The notes: a model not told the origin generated them from the letters alone. 64,000 bases of DNA from Rhabditoides inermis (GCA_963966185.1 CAWZYM010000260.1:211001-275000); one strand, 5' to 3'; shown: positions 1 to 12,530, numbered from the stretch's first letter. Program-made: numbers and translations.

Positions 1-34
1 AGTGGCCACCACTTTGATTGTATAATAGTTCTGA

Positions 35-529
35 CTAGAGTTTCGTTCGATTTCCGAAACGGTCATTTCCGAAAAATGACGATTTCGAAATTTCCGTTTC
101 GGAAATAACCGAACACTTTTCGGAATTTCCGAACCGAACGACCGTCTGTTCGGTGCGCGCCGAAACGGCAATGACCGAACTCGGGCCGCGCCATTTCGGA
201 AATTCCGAAAAACACATTTGCATAATATTGATGAAATGTAACTGACCGATGGCTCACTCATTCCCCACTATCAACTCGAGAACACGGTCGAGTCATGCGA
301 AAATCCCTCATTCCAGAGATTATTCTAATATTTTTCGGAAATTCCGAAAAGTTCGGCCGCACCGATCGGTCGCGCCGAACGATTCCGAAACGGTTTCCGA
401 AACGTCGGTTCGGTCATTGCCGAACAGATCCGATTTCGGAATCGGCCGTTTCGGAAATTCCGAAATCGGTCATCATTTGCGAAATGTCTATTTTTCGGTC
501 GTCATTTCGGCAGCCGAACGAAACTCTAG
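35..529. mobile_element. MITE-like inverted-repeat element
   Basis: A 495-bp non-coding element. Its ends are mirror images: the left begins CTAGAGTTTCGTTCG and the right ends with the exact reverse complement. Both sides are flanked by the 6-bp sequence TTCTGA (29-34 and 530-535), a clear target-site duplication. The interior is built of short palindromic motifs around TTTCGGAAATTCCGAAA and CGGTCGTTCGG, so each strand could fold extensively. Open frames inside are by-products of the repeats. No transposase is present, so this is a non-autonomous DNA transposon; the superfamily is not assigned. Confidence 0.85.
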
Positions 530-899
530 TTCTGACGTATCTTGTATGTTACGAACTACTATCAAGTTTTCAAGTTATTGGGTTCTGAAGTACCCGCGAT
601 AGCTTTACTTACTGATTCGACAATCTGTATATTAGCTGTCACCAACAGTCCAACAGTTTTTGAATGTTTTGAAGTTTTGAAGCACTTTCTGTTTTGAAGC
701 ACTTTTCGAGAACTGACGCTTTTTTTGATTTCAGCGAATCTCATTATTTAAAAGTTAGATACGCTACTTTCTCGATAACGTTGAAATAGGACACAATGTT
801 TTTTTCACTTTTCCAGAGAGTTTCAGCGTTGTAGACTGTTTTGCTGGTGTGAGCATCTAAAATACTCATTCTCATCCGTTCATATTCCGTTTCTTGGCT

Positions 900-1020
900 T
901 TTTAGGGGGGGGGGAGAATAAAAAAGAGAGTGAGAGAGCGCGCGCGAGAAAGAGAGCGAGGGAAAGAGAGAATGAGAATGAGAATGAGAATGAGAGAGAG
1001 AGAGAGAGAGAGAGAAGAGA
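900..1020. repeat. G-run and (GA)n/(GAGAAT)n microsatellite
   Basis: A run of ten Gs near 904-913 is followed by purine-rich sequence, four GAATGA units near 970-990 and a pure (GA) tract to about 1014. It is a simple repeat. The Arg/Glu- and Ser/Leu-rich open frames over it are artefacts. The surrounding 540-1280 holds no gene I can recognise. Confidence 0.85.
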
Positions 1021-1282
1021 AATGTTGCTCGAGCCTGAGGTGTAGCCACGACCAACCGATTTCACTTTATCATGATAGGCAGTCATGTGTGATCAGTGCG
1101 GTCATGTGTGATCTTGTTTTTGTAGTGTTTTCATATCATAACGTGATGCGCGGATTGTCAATGGACTTGTATGCGGTAGGCTAGAACATTAATAAGCGAT
1201 CACACGGGCGAGAGAAGCTGCACCTGGCACCTCATCAATCATGTGTCATGTCTCTCGTCTTTCCGATCATCTGTAAGGGAGC

Positions 1283-1290
1283 TATAAAAG
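1283..1290 (+). promoter_or_regulatory. TATA box of the small secreted-peptide gene
   Basis: TATAAAAG lies 54 bp upstream of the ATG at 1344. This leaves room for a start site about 30 bp downstream, near 1315, and a short leader. It is the clearest core promoter in the window. Confidence 0.6.
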
Positions 1291-1343
1291 ACAGCGCGGC
1301 GGCGGCTGAGATGTGTCCGTTTTCGACTCCTGTCTCTCACAGC

Positions 1344-1855
1344 ATGCGCTTCACCCTCTCCTTCTCCGTCCTGGTTCTCTATGCTCTCTTCGTCTCTGCT
1401 CTCGCCTGCACTGGCGGCGGCGGCGGCGGCGGTGGCACCCGTAGAGTACGTGATTAATCTGTAGTCAAATATAACAACGGCGATTTGTTTAAATCTTTGA
1501 TCAATGTTAAAGTCGTATTAACCTAATACTTGTTCATTTCGTGATGTTATTCATTTCGGGCGTCCAAAAGGACGATTTCTCGATTCTTCCAACACTAGGT
1601 GGCAACAAATTTTTAAATGGAAAGTTGGTATTAAGTCGACTAGTCTATTGTCTAACGCCTGAAAACGGTCAAATTTGGGAATGAAAAAATTGCTTGTGTT
1701 AAAAAAGAGTTTTGGCGGGTCATCAATTAGTACGAACTTTATGAAAAAAACGTTGATCTCATTCCAGAATATATTGAACTTATCATCAAACTGTCTCATT
1801 GCAGATGAGGCCTATGAGGCCTATGCGTCGCGGAAGTGGTTCCAGGGAGCAGTAA
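1344..1855 (+). CDS. Small secreted peptide precursor, 2 exons
   Basis: Exon 1 (1344-1445) encodes a good signal peptide, MRFTLSFSVLVLYALFVSA, followed by Cys-Thr, a run of eight glycines and Thr-Arg-Arg. The donor is GTACGT. Exon 2 (1805-1855) follows a CAG acceptor in phase 0 and encodes MRPMRPM, a second Arg-Arg, GSGSREQ and a stop, for a precursor of about 50 residues. The two dibasic sites would release MRPMRPM, as in neuropeptide or antimicrobial precursors. A diverged copy of exon 2 with its own acceptor lies at 2122. It would read into an early stop in the same phase, so it is either an alternative 3' exon or a decayed duplicate. I recognise no family; the TATA box and signal peptide are the main support. 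Confidence 0.45.
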
Positions 1856-2255
1856 ATGCCCACGAATCTGTCATTTACTCTTGTAATAATAACGTAATAA
1901 ACTCATTCATATTTCATTCATTGCCGTCAAGAGTCATTGATTACACCGTTGTGCAAACCTGAAAGTGAATGTTCATTTCAAGCTACATAACTACGATTTT
2001 TCGTAATTTTTCAGTCTAGGGGGTAACAAACTTTTTTTAGTGAAAAACTGATTACACACCAAGTAACCTATCGCCTAACGCCTTGGATCATTGTTTGCAT
2101 CACCTAACAGTATTATTGCAGGCCAGGGGCCTATGATGCGGGGCCTATGAGGCCAATGATGCGTCGCAGTTCCAACGAGCAGTCATCGCCCAAAACCTCA
2201 TTTACTCTTGCTATAATCACGCAATAAACTCATTTATACTTATAAATTACACCGT
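1800..2255 (+). repeat. Tandem duplication covering exon 2 of the peptide gene
   Basis: The segment from about 1800 to 1935 recurs from about 2118 to 2255, about 320 bp downstream. Shared blocks include a cagG/A acceptor region, repeated GGCCTATGAGGCC motifs, GATGCGTCGC, CATTTACTCTTG and GTAATAAACTCATT-like sequence. The copies differ by substitutions and small indels, so the duplication is not very recent. Confidence 0.6.
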
Positions 2256-2376
2256 TGTGGTCATACATGGATATGGAAACGAATGCTCATAAACAATAAT
2301 CATCTTAAAAGCTATAACACATTGAGATGCTTGACAGATATGCAGAAAACCAAATTAATCACAAAAGTGTTTCGAG

Positions 2377-5300
2377 TTAAGGCTGATACGGCGTCATCCT
2401 GCCGAGCTGTTTCTGGGAGGGAACGAAGGGCAGCCGGCTGAGCATGGGGTGCTCTTGCAGAAACCTGAAACGACGCGTGATCATGGTTGGCCAACACACG
2501 AGCATCCGAACCGGTTGACGGCGCCGGGAAACGCGTAGCCGTTCTCGGCGGCCGGCACGGCACGCTCGTCTCCATCGGGCGACGGGAAGCCGCGCTGCTT
2601 CTTCGTCGCACCTGAGAAGTTGTACATTGTCAAGTAGCACAGCTCCATAAGCGCGCTTCGCGTCTGTACTTCACCGGAGAGTTCACTGTTAATGTCGTGG
2701 TCAGTCACTTCGAAACGGGTGCAAATGAAGTTGAGATATTGACGGCCTCAAAGATTCACAAGTGGGCGGGCTCGCCGTACCCGGCACTAGGTTGTCGAGA
2801 AGGAACGCGACGACGCCGCCGGTGAGCATGTTGATCTGGCAGAGCATGTTGAGGATGTCGTCCACATCTTGCGAACCTCAAACCACAACACTCAATGCTC
2901 ACAGATTTGTGAAATGTCGTCTAATGTAAGTGGTTCGTAGACGCTAGTGAGGTGTTGGGCGCTACAACGAAACTCGTCTTCTGAAGTCATGTGCTCATGC
3001 GCTTCCAAACTTCGAAAGTTTCTTTTTAAGTTTCCTGAATAGCAGTCAGACTCAAGATCAACTCTCGTCGGCACAAAACCCACAGTTCCTCAGTCAGAAA
3101 GATCTTCCAACGCCGCGCGCTCTCAGAAAGATTATTGTTAGAATTAGAAAGTGTCTTTTGTTGTATAGGTCAGAGTTGTGTCTCAGCGATGCTCGCGTTG
3201 AGCTCACCGGTGTGGAAGGGGTGGTTGCGGTTGTATTCGGGCAGCAGCAGCCCGCACAGCACAGCCACACCCATCACAGTCAGGTTGCTGGAAAGTGGAG
3301 CGAGTCGAGTCAGCGCGGTGTTCGAGTCACACAGTCTCGAGTTTTCCGCAATCGTTTTGGAAAGGGTTGTTAGACTTCCGTCTCTTTGCTTTCGCATCAA
3401 ACTTTGACTTTGCAGTTCGATAAAAACTGAAACAAGCAATACTTAACTGACCGGCTGAGTCGCAGGTCGACTGACTGTAGGTTGGAGAGGGCGACGCCGC
3501 ATATCATCGACATGCCCATGGCGAGCACGCCGCCGATCAACGCGTCCGGAATCGTCGCGATCACCGCAGCCACCTGGGCACAAATGGTCCGAACACTACC
3601 AGTCATCTAGACACCGCGTGAAAAAGCAAACGTGTGAGCCCGGATGCCTCCGGTGTAGACCGATATGATTTCCGTTCATTTTTCGTTTCGTTTTTGTAGA
3701 GTGTTTCGTAGAGTGTGGTCGATCTCTTTCAGACTTTTTCTCGCAAATCTTGAAATACGATTTGTGGGTGAGACGGTAAGGGTGAGAAGTTGTTTCGAAG
3801 AGCCTTACTCTGAACTTTGTAACAAACGCTTTCGAAACTCATCAGTCGTTTTGAATGATCGAATGTCAAGGAAATTTTAAAGTGACTTTATGCCTACAGC
3901 CAGCCACTACAGTCAGACAGTGGCTAGTTGCACGCACTTTCTTGGGGAATTAACTGTCTACCCTCTCCTCCCTTCCTCTGAATGTCTGTTTTTCTCCCTC
4001 CCCCCTTCCTCCCGGAAACCCACCTTGGTGAACAGTCCGGCTGCGATCAGCAGGATGCCGGCAATCTGCATCGTGATGCGAGACGCCACCTGCCAATGCA
4101 CGTGTTAGATCTACACCTTTGCACATTCACACAGTTCATATTGCCGAAGCCCCGAAACTTGAACGTATGTTGCCGAAGCCCAGAAATGTTGCCGAAACCT
4201 CGAAAAGTCGATAGTTGAAACTTGATTTTTTTTACCGGTTTTCATGGTTTTTTAAGTATGCTCGTGATCGATTAGTTGGAAATAAGTCGCATAAAATGTC
4301 GCGTGTAATGCACGCGGTGGGTCGAATTGATTTCAATTATTGACTATAATCGTTACCGACCAACTTTCGCGATCTAAAAGAAAAACAGAGAAAAACCGAG
4401 TGACGTGACAACGAAATATTTGTGCTATGTATAATTACACGGCCAGAATTTTTATATTTTTTGCCGATGCCGAGAAACTCAGATCGTCTCACCATTTCAA
4501 TCATCAGTGAACTAATCAATCGTCAAAACAAACCAAAATTTCGACTGTTTTTTGTGTTAGACACTCATGTTGATTGATTTTGAAAGTCAAAACCGAAAAA
4601 AAAACGCCAACATGCCTTGGTGACGTGCATGAGGGCGATGTTCTCGGCGTAGGTAGTCACTCCCGTGCACACCCCGAGAGCCCCAGCGATCAGCGAGCCC
4701 ACCCCTGCAAGTCAACAGTCTATTTTCTATTATGTGAATTTGAAATGTCTTGAGTGAGAAGTAGCCTAGTTGAAACGCGTCCAGAGACTCGTTTCGTTGT
4801 ATCTTGTCGTCATCTCTCGTTTGCATGAAACCGTAGAAACTGTCCTCGCCTTCTACCATGACGGCCCGGTTGACGGACGCGGCTGGCGGGTGCGGCTGGT
4901 GAGAGACGCGCGCGCACATCTCGTAGTCGCCTGGGGGATGAGAACTGTCTCGCCCACTCATTTTCAACTCGTTACGCAACTGTTACGTTACGTTACGCAA
5001 CCTCGCAACTTTCGGCTACGCAACTTGGCAACGCATCCAAGGTTTCGCGTTGGGCGAGAAGGTGCTTGTCACCCACCGACACTCTCCATGATGCAGGCGG
5101 CACACGCGGCGAGCAGCCCGAGCGTGAGCGAGAGGGACACGCGCGGCGTACCGAACGACCCTCAACCACGACGCCTCTCTCTACAGCCGTCGCACCACAC
5201 TGCTCACCTGGATAGGGCACCTGGAACCAGGGGCTTTCGCGCAGCACCGCCATAGTCGCGTTGCGGTCGACGCGCGCCTGCAACCAGCATGAAATACGTT

Positions 5301-7507
5301 TTTGCCACACTTCATCTCCATACTACTGGACGCCACTGTGGTGAATCAGTATCCACCTTTGCCGTGCAGACTGTGTGCCGGGGCTATGTCGTTTTACATT
5401 AGCATTGCTCATTCGGCCGACTTTTCATCGACAATCCCAATTTCGAAACACGCATACATGTGATTTCCAACAAACGCATGGCGAGTGCGAGACACGTGAA
5501 AAGAGCACTGGAATAGAGAGAGAGAGAGAGAGCGCGCGCAAGAGCGTCGCGTGTCCGAGATCGGCGCGTCGCGTGTCCGATGTGGTAGCTCTCAAGCAGA
5601 GACTCACCTCGCCTTCGGCCGGCTCCCACCCAACTGCGCCCAGCAACAGACACAACAGCCACACTATCACGATGCCGAGCAGGTACTGCAAGCGGCAAGT
5701 AGCTGTGTACTCATGTTCTCACATATGTATGTTTCTCACACCGCACTGTTTTCAGCCTCACGACTTTCCCTGCGTTGATCAAACTATGTTCACTACACAC
5801 TGATCTTACTATCCATCCGTTTTCCATTTGTGGTGATCATTGCCTTTTATCGTTGGAATTACAACCACTGAGCGCAGCGTAATCGCCTCGCGTTTTCCTT
5901 TTCGTTTTCAGAATCGCCTCTCGTTTTCAGTTTTCGCATTTTTCACTCACTGCTCACCGGGAACTGTCCGAAGAGTCGCAGGCGGGTGCACTGGACGCGT
6001 CTCTGCTTGAGGGAAAAGTACGGTATCGGCACCTGCACCTCCTCCAGAAACACCGCGAACAGAATCAGGATGCCGAACTCGCTGAAGACGACGACGATAC
6101 GTTTGCACACACTTTTCGAAATTCGCCATATCGTCCACACTTAATTTCTCTGACTCACACGACGGATACCCAGTGCAGTGCCATCTTGGCGGCCAGCGTG
6201 GGAATGGTGCCGACGTTAAGCAGGATGAGCAGCGGGCAGATGGTGATCGGGCCGACGTGGCGCGAGAACACGCCCGACAGACCTGAATGTTTGGCAGCCG
6301 TGTCGCTAACCACTCGTACCCGACACTCCCAGAAAGACCAGCGAAGACGCGGCGACTAGTAGAGAACCTTGCAGCTGAAGAAGAACGATTTTGTGAGTGG
6401 GTAAGCCTAACACGGGCAGCTTGCGCTTTCTCAGGATTCTCAGAAAAAAAGGGTGATCGACACAGTTTTTCGTGCTGATTCCGAATATGAACAATTTGGA
6501 CAGAAATTCGAACGCGGATGCACAGCACAGCACACACACACACACACCGTCTGAATGCGCGTCTGCCACACTTGCTCCGGCACGTAGTCGCTCGGACCGG
6601 CCTGAAATGGAAGCATACGTCTACAACTGTCTGTTGCTTGATGTCTGCTTGTCAGCGCACCTGGCACTCGTTCTCGGGCAGCGCCGCGAACGCGACGAGC
6701 GGCGGCAGGAAGGCGAACGACGGGCCGTGCAGAATGCACAACCTCAAACATCATGTTCATGTCTTTCGAGTGTTTTCAGTGTTGATAATGATGACAATAC
6801 GCATTTTCGGTTTCACGGCTTTTTTGTTGTTGCTATAATGGCAAAACACTCTCATCAGCTAATGTTTTCTATGTGTGACATCTCACTATTATCGAAAGCT
6901 TGCAGCAATCCCCGTGAACACACACACACCTCAATCCGAGAGTGGTCTGCAGGAGGGTGGCCGCGCCGCTCGCCACAAAAGTCGCCGAAATGAGGCGCAC
7001 CTGAAACACCTCTCTCGTCTCTTGACACAGAACGCCGTCTCACCCGCAGGGCTACGATCGCCTCGCCAGCGCACGCCATCTCGGAGATGACGAACGGCAT
7101 CACCAGCAGACCAGAGATGCACACCATCATTTGCTGCAAGATGGGGAAACGTGCACGTGTTCCAAAGTCGTTTCGAAACAAATTGCACGAGCAGTTTCAA
7201 TTGCTACTTGAGTCTGATTCGACTCTAAAGCGAGTGCCGGGAGACCATTTCGTTTCAAGTTGTCTCACCTGAAACCCGAAGAGCAGCGCCTGTGCCGGTC
7301 GCGGCACATCGTTCACTTTGAACTGCAGCGGTGAGTTGATCTCCGACAGGGTCGACCTGAACGAGAACAGTATGTTGTGAGCGCATATGGATCGCCTCAC
7401 GAGTGCGTGTCGGTTTCGCTGGGGTAGCGCTTCGGCGGCAGGTCTGATATGGACACTCGCCGCTCGCCTCGACTCTCTACCGGAGACGGCTTGTCGCCAG
7501 CGTCCAT
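2377..7507 (-). CDS. SLC23A: SLC23 family nucleobase/ascorbate transporter, 20 exons
   Basis: A plasma-membrane NAT/NCS2 permease, expected to couple Na+ or H+ to uptake of a nucleobase or ascorbate. Exons, 5' to 3': 7507-7401, 7356-7269, 7133-7044, 7000-6930, 6742-6661, 6601-6548, 6374-6320, 6282-6159, 6081-5958, 5685-5608, 5277-5208, 5160-5077, 4930-4850, 4704-4616, 4089-4024, 3573-3452, 3287-3208, 2867-2781, 2611-2512, 2464-2377. All phases close and give 579 residues, normal for the family. Family landmarks are the hydrophobic TM1 after GFQQ, LLQTTLG, GPITICP, the VPYPGSFGTP loop, MESVGDY with the TM8 Glu, NRAVMVEG, the NAT signature region YAENIALMHVTK and FLLDNLVPG. Introns 13 and 14 use GC donors (GCGAGG, GCATGT). 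The usual TM1 Gln-His is Gln-Gln and the signature Gly is Ala, so the substrate may differ. The start is the Met before DAGDKPSPVE; an upstream in-frame Met at 7645 is less likely. Confidence 0.92.
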
Positions 7508-9166
7508 CTCAACACAACTCTCAGCAGCAACGTGGTCGCGAGCGTCAAAACGTGCGTACACAGTGGGCGTGCTACAAAACAAAACCACGCAAATCGTAGA
7601 GAAAGACAGAGCCATGAAGCAGAAAACAACTTGATATTTCTTCACAGAAGATACATGCTACTATAAGGCCTAGTTCACTAAGAAAATCTGATAAAATGAC
7701 GTGTGTTTTGCTTTCTGGGGCGAGTCAAATTGATTCACATGATAATTTATAATCTGTTTCGACAAGTTGATCGGGAAACGAGGGGGGAAAACGGCGCGTG
7801 CAATATGTGCCGAACAAAAGCGAGTCTCAAACCCAACCCAAATGTGTATTGATACCATATACGGCCAAACAATGATACATCGTCATCGAGGCGTCTCCAT
7901 AAATAAATCGTTAATTCATAACACTTGCGTGATCGCACGCGATGGCGACGCTATGAACCGGTATGTTCACCCACTTTTTTGTCAAATCTGGTAGTAATTG
8001 GGAAAAGGGCGAGAGTGGTTCAGTGTCTATAGTCGGTGATAACAACGCCGCACGCACATTCATTGTTGTCACACGGCGAAAACATGTATTCGGAAAGTGC
8101 AAACTAATAAGAGAGTTTGCACCTAGCAAACAAACGGTCACTACCAGTTGTCTTTTCACACCGTAGAAGACAGGAGTCTTAACTGTTACACTGCAACAAA
8201 AAACAACAACTATTTTTCCAAAGTACGCTCGCAAAGCACATCACATAAATCAAAACAGCGGAAGCAGATTAATTTATAGGGTTCATAAAGAAAACTCCCC
8301 CTCTCCCTTATTCTTCTAATCTTTAATCTCATCAGTTTTATATGTAAACCGCGTGTTCGCTGTGCACTTTTTGCAACAAACTATTCCATCTGTGTTAGTT
8401 TAACGGATTATGTTCTACATTTCGACATTGATGAGATACTGTGTTGAGTTTGTTCGTTATTCGATCAGGGTGGTCTGACGGAGAAAAACTGTGAGACACA
8501 GTCAATCACAAACAGCAATGAGCAATTATCCACTCAATTTTTTTCAAATTTTCTCGTGTAAGATACTATCAGAAAAAAAATCAAAAAAAAGGTAAACGGG
8601 GTTTTATCAAACTAAAAACTGCAACAATTTTGTAGAAAACGAACGATATGCAGTAAAAAAAATCATTTCGTAGCTACTGACTGGATTAAAAATTTACAAC
8701 GCATTTTCTCCGTGTTTTGTTCGCGTTTGCTTTTGGCTTACTAATGAAAAGTGAATGTACTTTGACCTTTTCGCATGTTAGGTCTGTGCAAAGATTATGT
8801 GTCTGAATAATAGTCTTTTTTGACGTCAATGCCGAAACTACATTTTTTTAGGGAAAATAAATGTAGTCTCGATGTGCATATAACCAGGTTGTCATCAATG
8901 TACAGGCGTATGAATTCATCAGTCTCATTTCAATCCTTCATTAACAGGCGAGTGAAAAACATTTTTCAATTAGATTGTTCCAGTTAATCGAAAATTTTCA
9001 ATATTCTCATCAAAACTATACTTTTGTATTCAATGTGAACTCCGTCTCTTCAATACGAAATCAGTTTCCTGAATGGTACACATTTCATGTTTATGCTTTC
9101 ATGTATCATGTTCACAATCATACATTCGGTTTTATACAGGCGTCTTGATATCAGTCGTGCTTCACA
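7508..9166. other. Divergent intergenic region, SLC23 and chemoreceptor
   Basis: About 1.66 kb between the transporter (leftward) and the chemoreceptor (rightward), so it should carry both promoters. It is AT-rich with poly-A and poly-T runs. I see no convincing TATA box, RNA gene or long frame. Confidence 0.5.
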
Positions 9167-11717
9167 ATGGATGCCAACTCGACGAACCCCCCGCTGCCGC
9201 GTTTTCCCGTCGGTCAAATCGTGACGATGACCTTCTCCACACTCTCTATTTGCGTCTACACGCTCATCGTCATAATCATATTGAAAAACCGGAAATCGCA
9301 ACAAATGAAGTCTGTTTTCTATACGTTCATCGTAAATCAGGTGCGTTTACACGAATTCGAAAAAAAAATATTATCGAAATCAAATAAGCAGTTTGTGGCC
9401 GATGTTTTCATGTTTCTAACAGTGGATGTGCTTTTTGGACCAAGAAAATATAGGCTTTTCTCATTTTACGAGGTAAGTCTAGAAGTGAGTGTTATCAAGC
9501 ATGAGTGATTTTCAGAACGCGGCTCTATCGCCGCTGTTGTCTACTTTGTCCTACTACTGCATGTGTCTGTTTCGGACCACTCTCTACCTCGGTCACATCG
9601 CGTTCGCCCTCAACCGAATGACCGTATGCTTGTGGCCTGCCAACCAAGCGGTGCGCATTCCTAGAGTTTTGTTCAGGGAGATGGGGGATGGGGGCAATGT
9701 TCATTCGCATTCAACTATAGGCCATCCCCATTTTTATCGTACGGCATGTCGGCATGATCGCCGGTCGAACCAGACAATAAAGAAATGACAAATGTGATAT
9801 CAACAAAACTTCACGGATTTTGTTCTGTATTACTGTACATTGAGCAACTTTCGAAAATTGGAAAACAAGTGATTTTCGGGATAAGTCTTGTACACAACAT
9901 AACCAAAATTCAGCCATCTGGCTTCACTCCGAAGAAAATTATTTCCAAAAAAAAGTTTTCCACTAGTGGAGTAAGCTGTTTTAGACGTTATCGATTGATA
10001 TACAATTCAGTTTGACAGTTATCAAAAATCGGAAAACAAGCGTATGTCGGGACTCCTACTGGGAATCTACTGTGAAAAGGGCGAACCAGTTGACCTCTTC
10101 CGGACGGAGTTATTTCCAAAACCGACCGCTCTCTTTGGCGCATTCGCATCACTTCTCATTTTCCCGTCCCCGCGAGCGGTTGCCCCTTCCCGCGCTCCCT
10201 CGAATGACCAACCGACGACAATGAAAGTCACCGCCACCGCCGCTCGGAGATGAGTTTCTGTGGAGTATCAACTGATTCTCGAATTGAGGCCGTTCACTGT
10301 GAGACGATAAGGCGACGCCGATTGGGCGTGCTGGGAGTGCACTAGTAGGGCGAAGCGCGGATTCTCGATTGGAGGAAAAGAAGGTACAAAGCGAATACGA
10401 ATTGAAAAGCTACGGCGGCACCCACGACCGGAAGAGAAGTACGTCACTGTTATCGATCGATGTCCGGAGCCGTTCACTGTGAGACGATAAGGAGGAGCCG
10501 AATAAGCCTGTTGGGAGTGCACTAGTGGGTAACTCACGGATTTCTTGGATTTCGCAACGTGATGATGACGAATGGATCAACCGTAAGCAAGTATGCAAAT
10601 GGTCGAGAGAAGTTCGAGAACGTTCGACGGTAGAGGCAACGTGGTCCATATGGCTAACGCGTTCGAAGACGAATCAAGGCCGCATACTCTATATGGAAGA
10701 AGAAAGAAGATTCTCGAAAGATGCTACCCACCGGATGAGGTTTTGCTATAGGGAGCAATACCCTCCAAGGACCCATCCGGGGACTAAACACTGAACCTTT
10801 GTACATTCCGCACTAGTTTGTATTTCGTGTTTTGTGTTTTGTCTGCGCCTATGGATAAACCATTATTATTACTTTACCATTCTAATGAAGGCATTCACAT
10901 CCGCTTGCGCAGCGAAGAACGCTCAATGAGACCGCCAAGCGAAAATCCACTGCTGGCTGCTGAATGAACTTGGACAGGCGCTAATGCCATCGAAAGGTGT
11001 CTGGTCTGAGAAATATTCGGAAAAGGAACTGCCGTACGATGAACCGGAGTGACGGCATATACAGAAATGAAGAAACTCATTTTCCCGTGCAGGAACACAC
11101 ACCGGGTCGTCGGTGAAAACAATCTCGTTTTTCTCCGATTGCAACGAGAAATGACTCCCCGGTGTGTGGTCTCGCACAGAAAATGTCCTTGTTTCTTTAG
11201 TCAAATGTACAACCCCAACTAACCTCCGGAATAAAACTGTATACTTCTTTGGTGATGACTCGAAAGAACGTGGCTCTAGATGTGGACGCGTCGTGTCGTC
11301 TCCTCGCTGCTGGCGTCGGTTTGGGGACCCGCGTTCGTTGTCAACACCATCTTCTTCGCCGTTCACAGGTGAGACGGGAGAGAGAAGAGAGGCAGCGCTG
11401 ACTGTGACTCGCTCTTAGGTACACCACAGACTTTCGCGTCAGCCCCGCCAGCGGCGTCCTGCAACTCAACGCGTCCCGCAACTTGGCTCTGGTGAGAGAC
11501 ATCCTATTCACGTTTTTTTCAGAGTTTGAAAATTGTCATTATTTATAAATGTACTAGTAGTATATAAATGTACTAGTAGTATAATATAAATTGATTTTTT
11601 TTCAGTTCGACAGCGTGCAGGGTCTGACGGCGTGCTTTTCCGTGACCGTCGCTTGTACGGTCATGTACACGGTGGCAGTGATTGGCGCGCGCACAATGGT
11701 CAGCAACTCTCTGTGTG

Positions 11718-11765
<48 letters not shown>

Positions 11766-12306
11766 CTCTCGCTCTCTCAAAACTGTCGAAACACTACCAC
11801 TCACTATCGGAACGACTGACCCTACCCGTTGTTCCAATGTGCTCACACGAGTACTCAGGACGTGCGCTACCGCTCGTCGGTCGAGACGCGTCTTCTCGTG
11901 TGCGCGGTGCTCACGTTCCTGCCGATGCTGGCCGAGGCGGCGCGCGTCGCAGCCCAGCTCTACGCCAACTGGACCGACCACACCGCGCTGTTCATATGGA
12001 CCGCCGAGGCGTGGTAGGACAGCAAGTGTGTATGCAAGCCGACGCTGTCAGGTTCTACACGGAGGACGTGATCGTGTCGACGCAGCCGTGGGCGCTGCTC
12101 ATCACCAATCGCGCCGTTCGCAACAAGGTGAGACACGCATGTTTCGAATCCGGCTGACGTGTGGTGGGCAGGTGGTGGCGGTGTTCTCGCTGCACGCCAG
12201 CACGCTGTCTTTCTCATCAGCCACGCAGCTCTCGCAGCAGGGCTCGGAGCAGAGGAGCTACCGCCGCCAGCACTCGCACCGCTCCACCTCCGTCGCGCCG
12301 ACTTGA
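9167..12306 (+). CDS. Nematode serpentine chemoreceptor (srg/srv-like), 9 exons
   Basis: A seven-transmembrane chemosensory GPCR of 336 residues. Exons: 9167-9340, 9392-9472, 9516-9650, 11280-11368, 11419-11491, 11606-11698, 11859-12013, 12052-12127, 12172-12306; every junction keeps phase. The N-terminus has an NST glycosylation sequon before TM1 (VTMTFSTLSICVYTLIVII), then KNRKSQQMKSVFYTFIVNQ, TM2-TM3 and the TM3-end motif FALNRMTVCLWP. An extracellular loop has NAS and NWT sequons, and TM7 ends in QPWALLITN-AVRNK. A Ser/Gln/Arg-rich cytoplasmic tail closes it. These motifs match the nematode srg/srv groups; the exact class needs a profile search. Intron 3 is 1.6 kb and holds repeats. Intron 6 has a (CT) microsatellite and intron 7 is 38 bp. 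A polyadenylation signal follows at 12531. Confidence 0.85.
9714..9760. mobile_element. Solo end of the TA-flanked MITE family
   Basis: In chemoreceptor intron 3 the sequence TATAGGCCATCCCC followed by ATCGTACGGC matches the left terminal repeat of the complete element at 35.3 kb. No matching right end is visible in the intron, so this is a truncated copy or a chance remnant. Confidence 0.45.
10255..10800. repeat. Degenerate repeat block in chemoreceptor intron 3
   Basis: Two diverged copies of an 80-bp segment lie about 181 bp apart (near 10290-10370 and 10470-10550). Each starts CCGTTCACTGTGAGACGATAAGG and contains GGGAGTGCACTAGT. The stretch from 10555 to 10800 is GC-balanced and reads like decayed coding sequence with scattered stops, possibly the end of a retroelement polyprotein. 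I cannot assign it. Confidence 0.5.
11713..11780. repeat. (CT)n microsatellite in chemoreceptor intron 6
   Basis: About 60 bp of nearly pure (CT) with two CGCTCTCT interruptions near its end. It fills much of the intron between exons 6 and 7. Confidence 0.9.
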
Positions 12307-12530
12307 CTCTTGACTCCTTGACTCATCTATGCTATGAAAGGGAACATAGACTGTGCCAGCTACTTTCTGTGAATTGTACGCATTGGCCTTCTGTTTGCTT
12401 CTCGCACTGACCGCTTTTTACTCGTCTTCGTATTCTCGCGTGTTCAAACGTCGAAACAAGAACTGAGAATGTGACTTTTTTCAAAGTATTCAGAAATTCA
12501 GAAAACAGAAAAGTTAGTTTGTAGTTAGCG

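Noticed and set aside
4849..4979. Extending SLC23 exon 13 through VEGEDSFYGFMQ
   Set aside because: Only ending after VE-G with a GC donor keeps phase with the next exon and restores the family motif VEG-VGSLIAGA.
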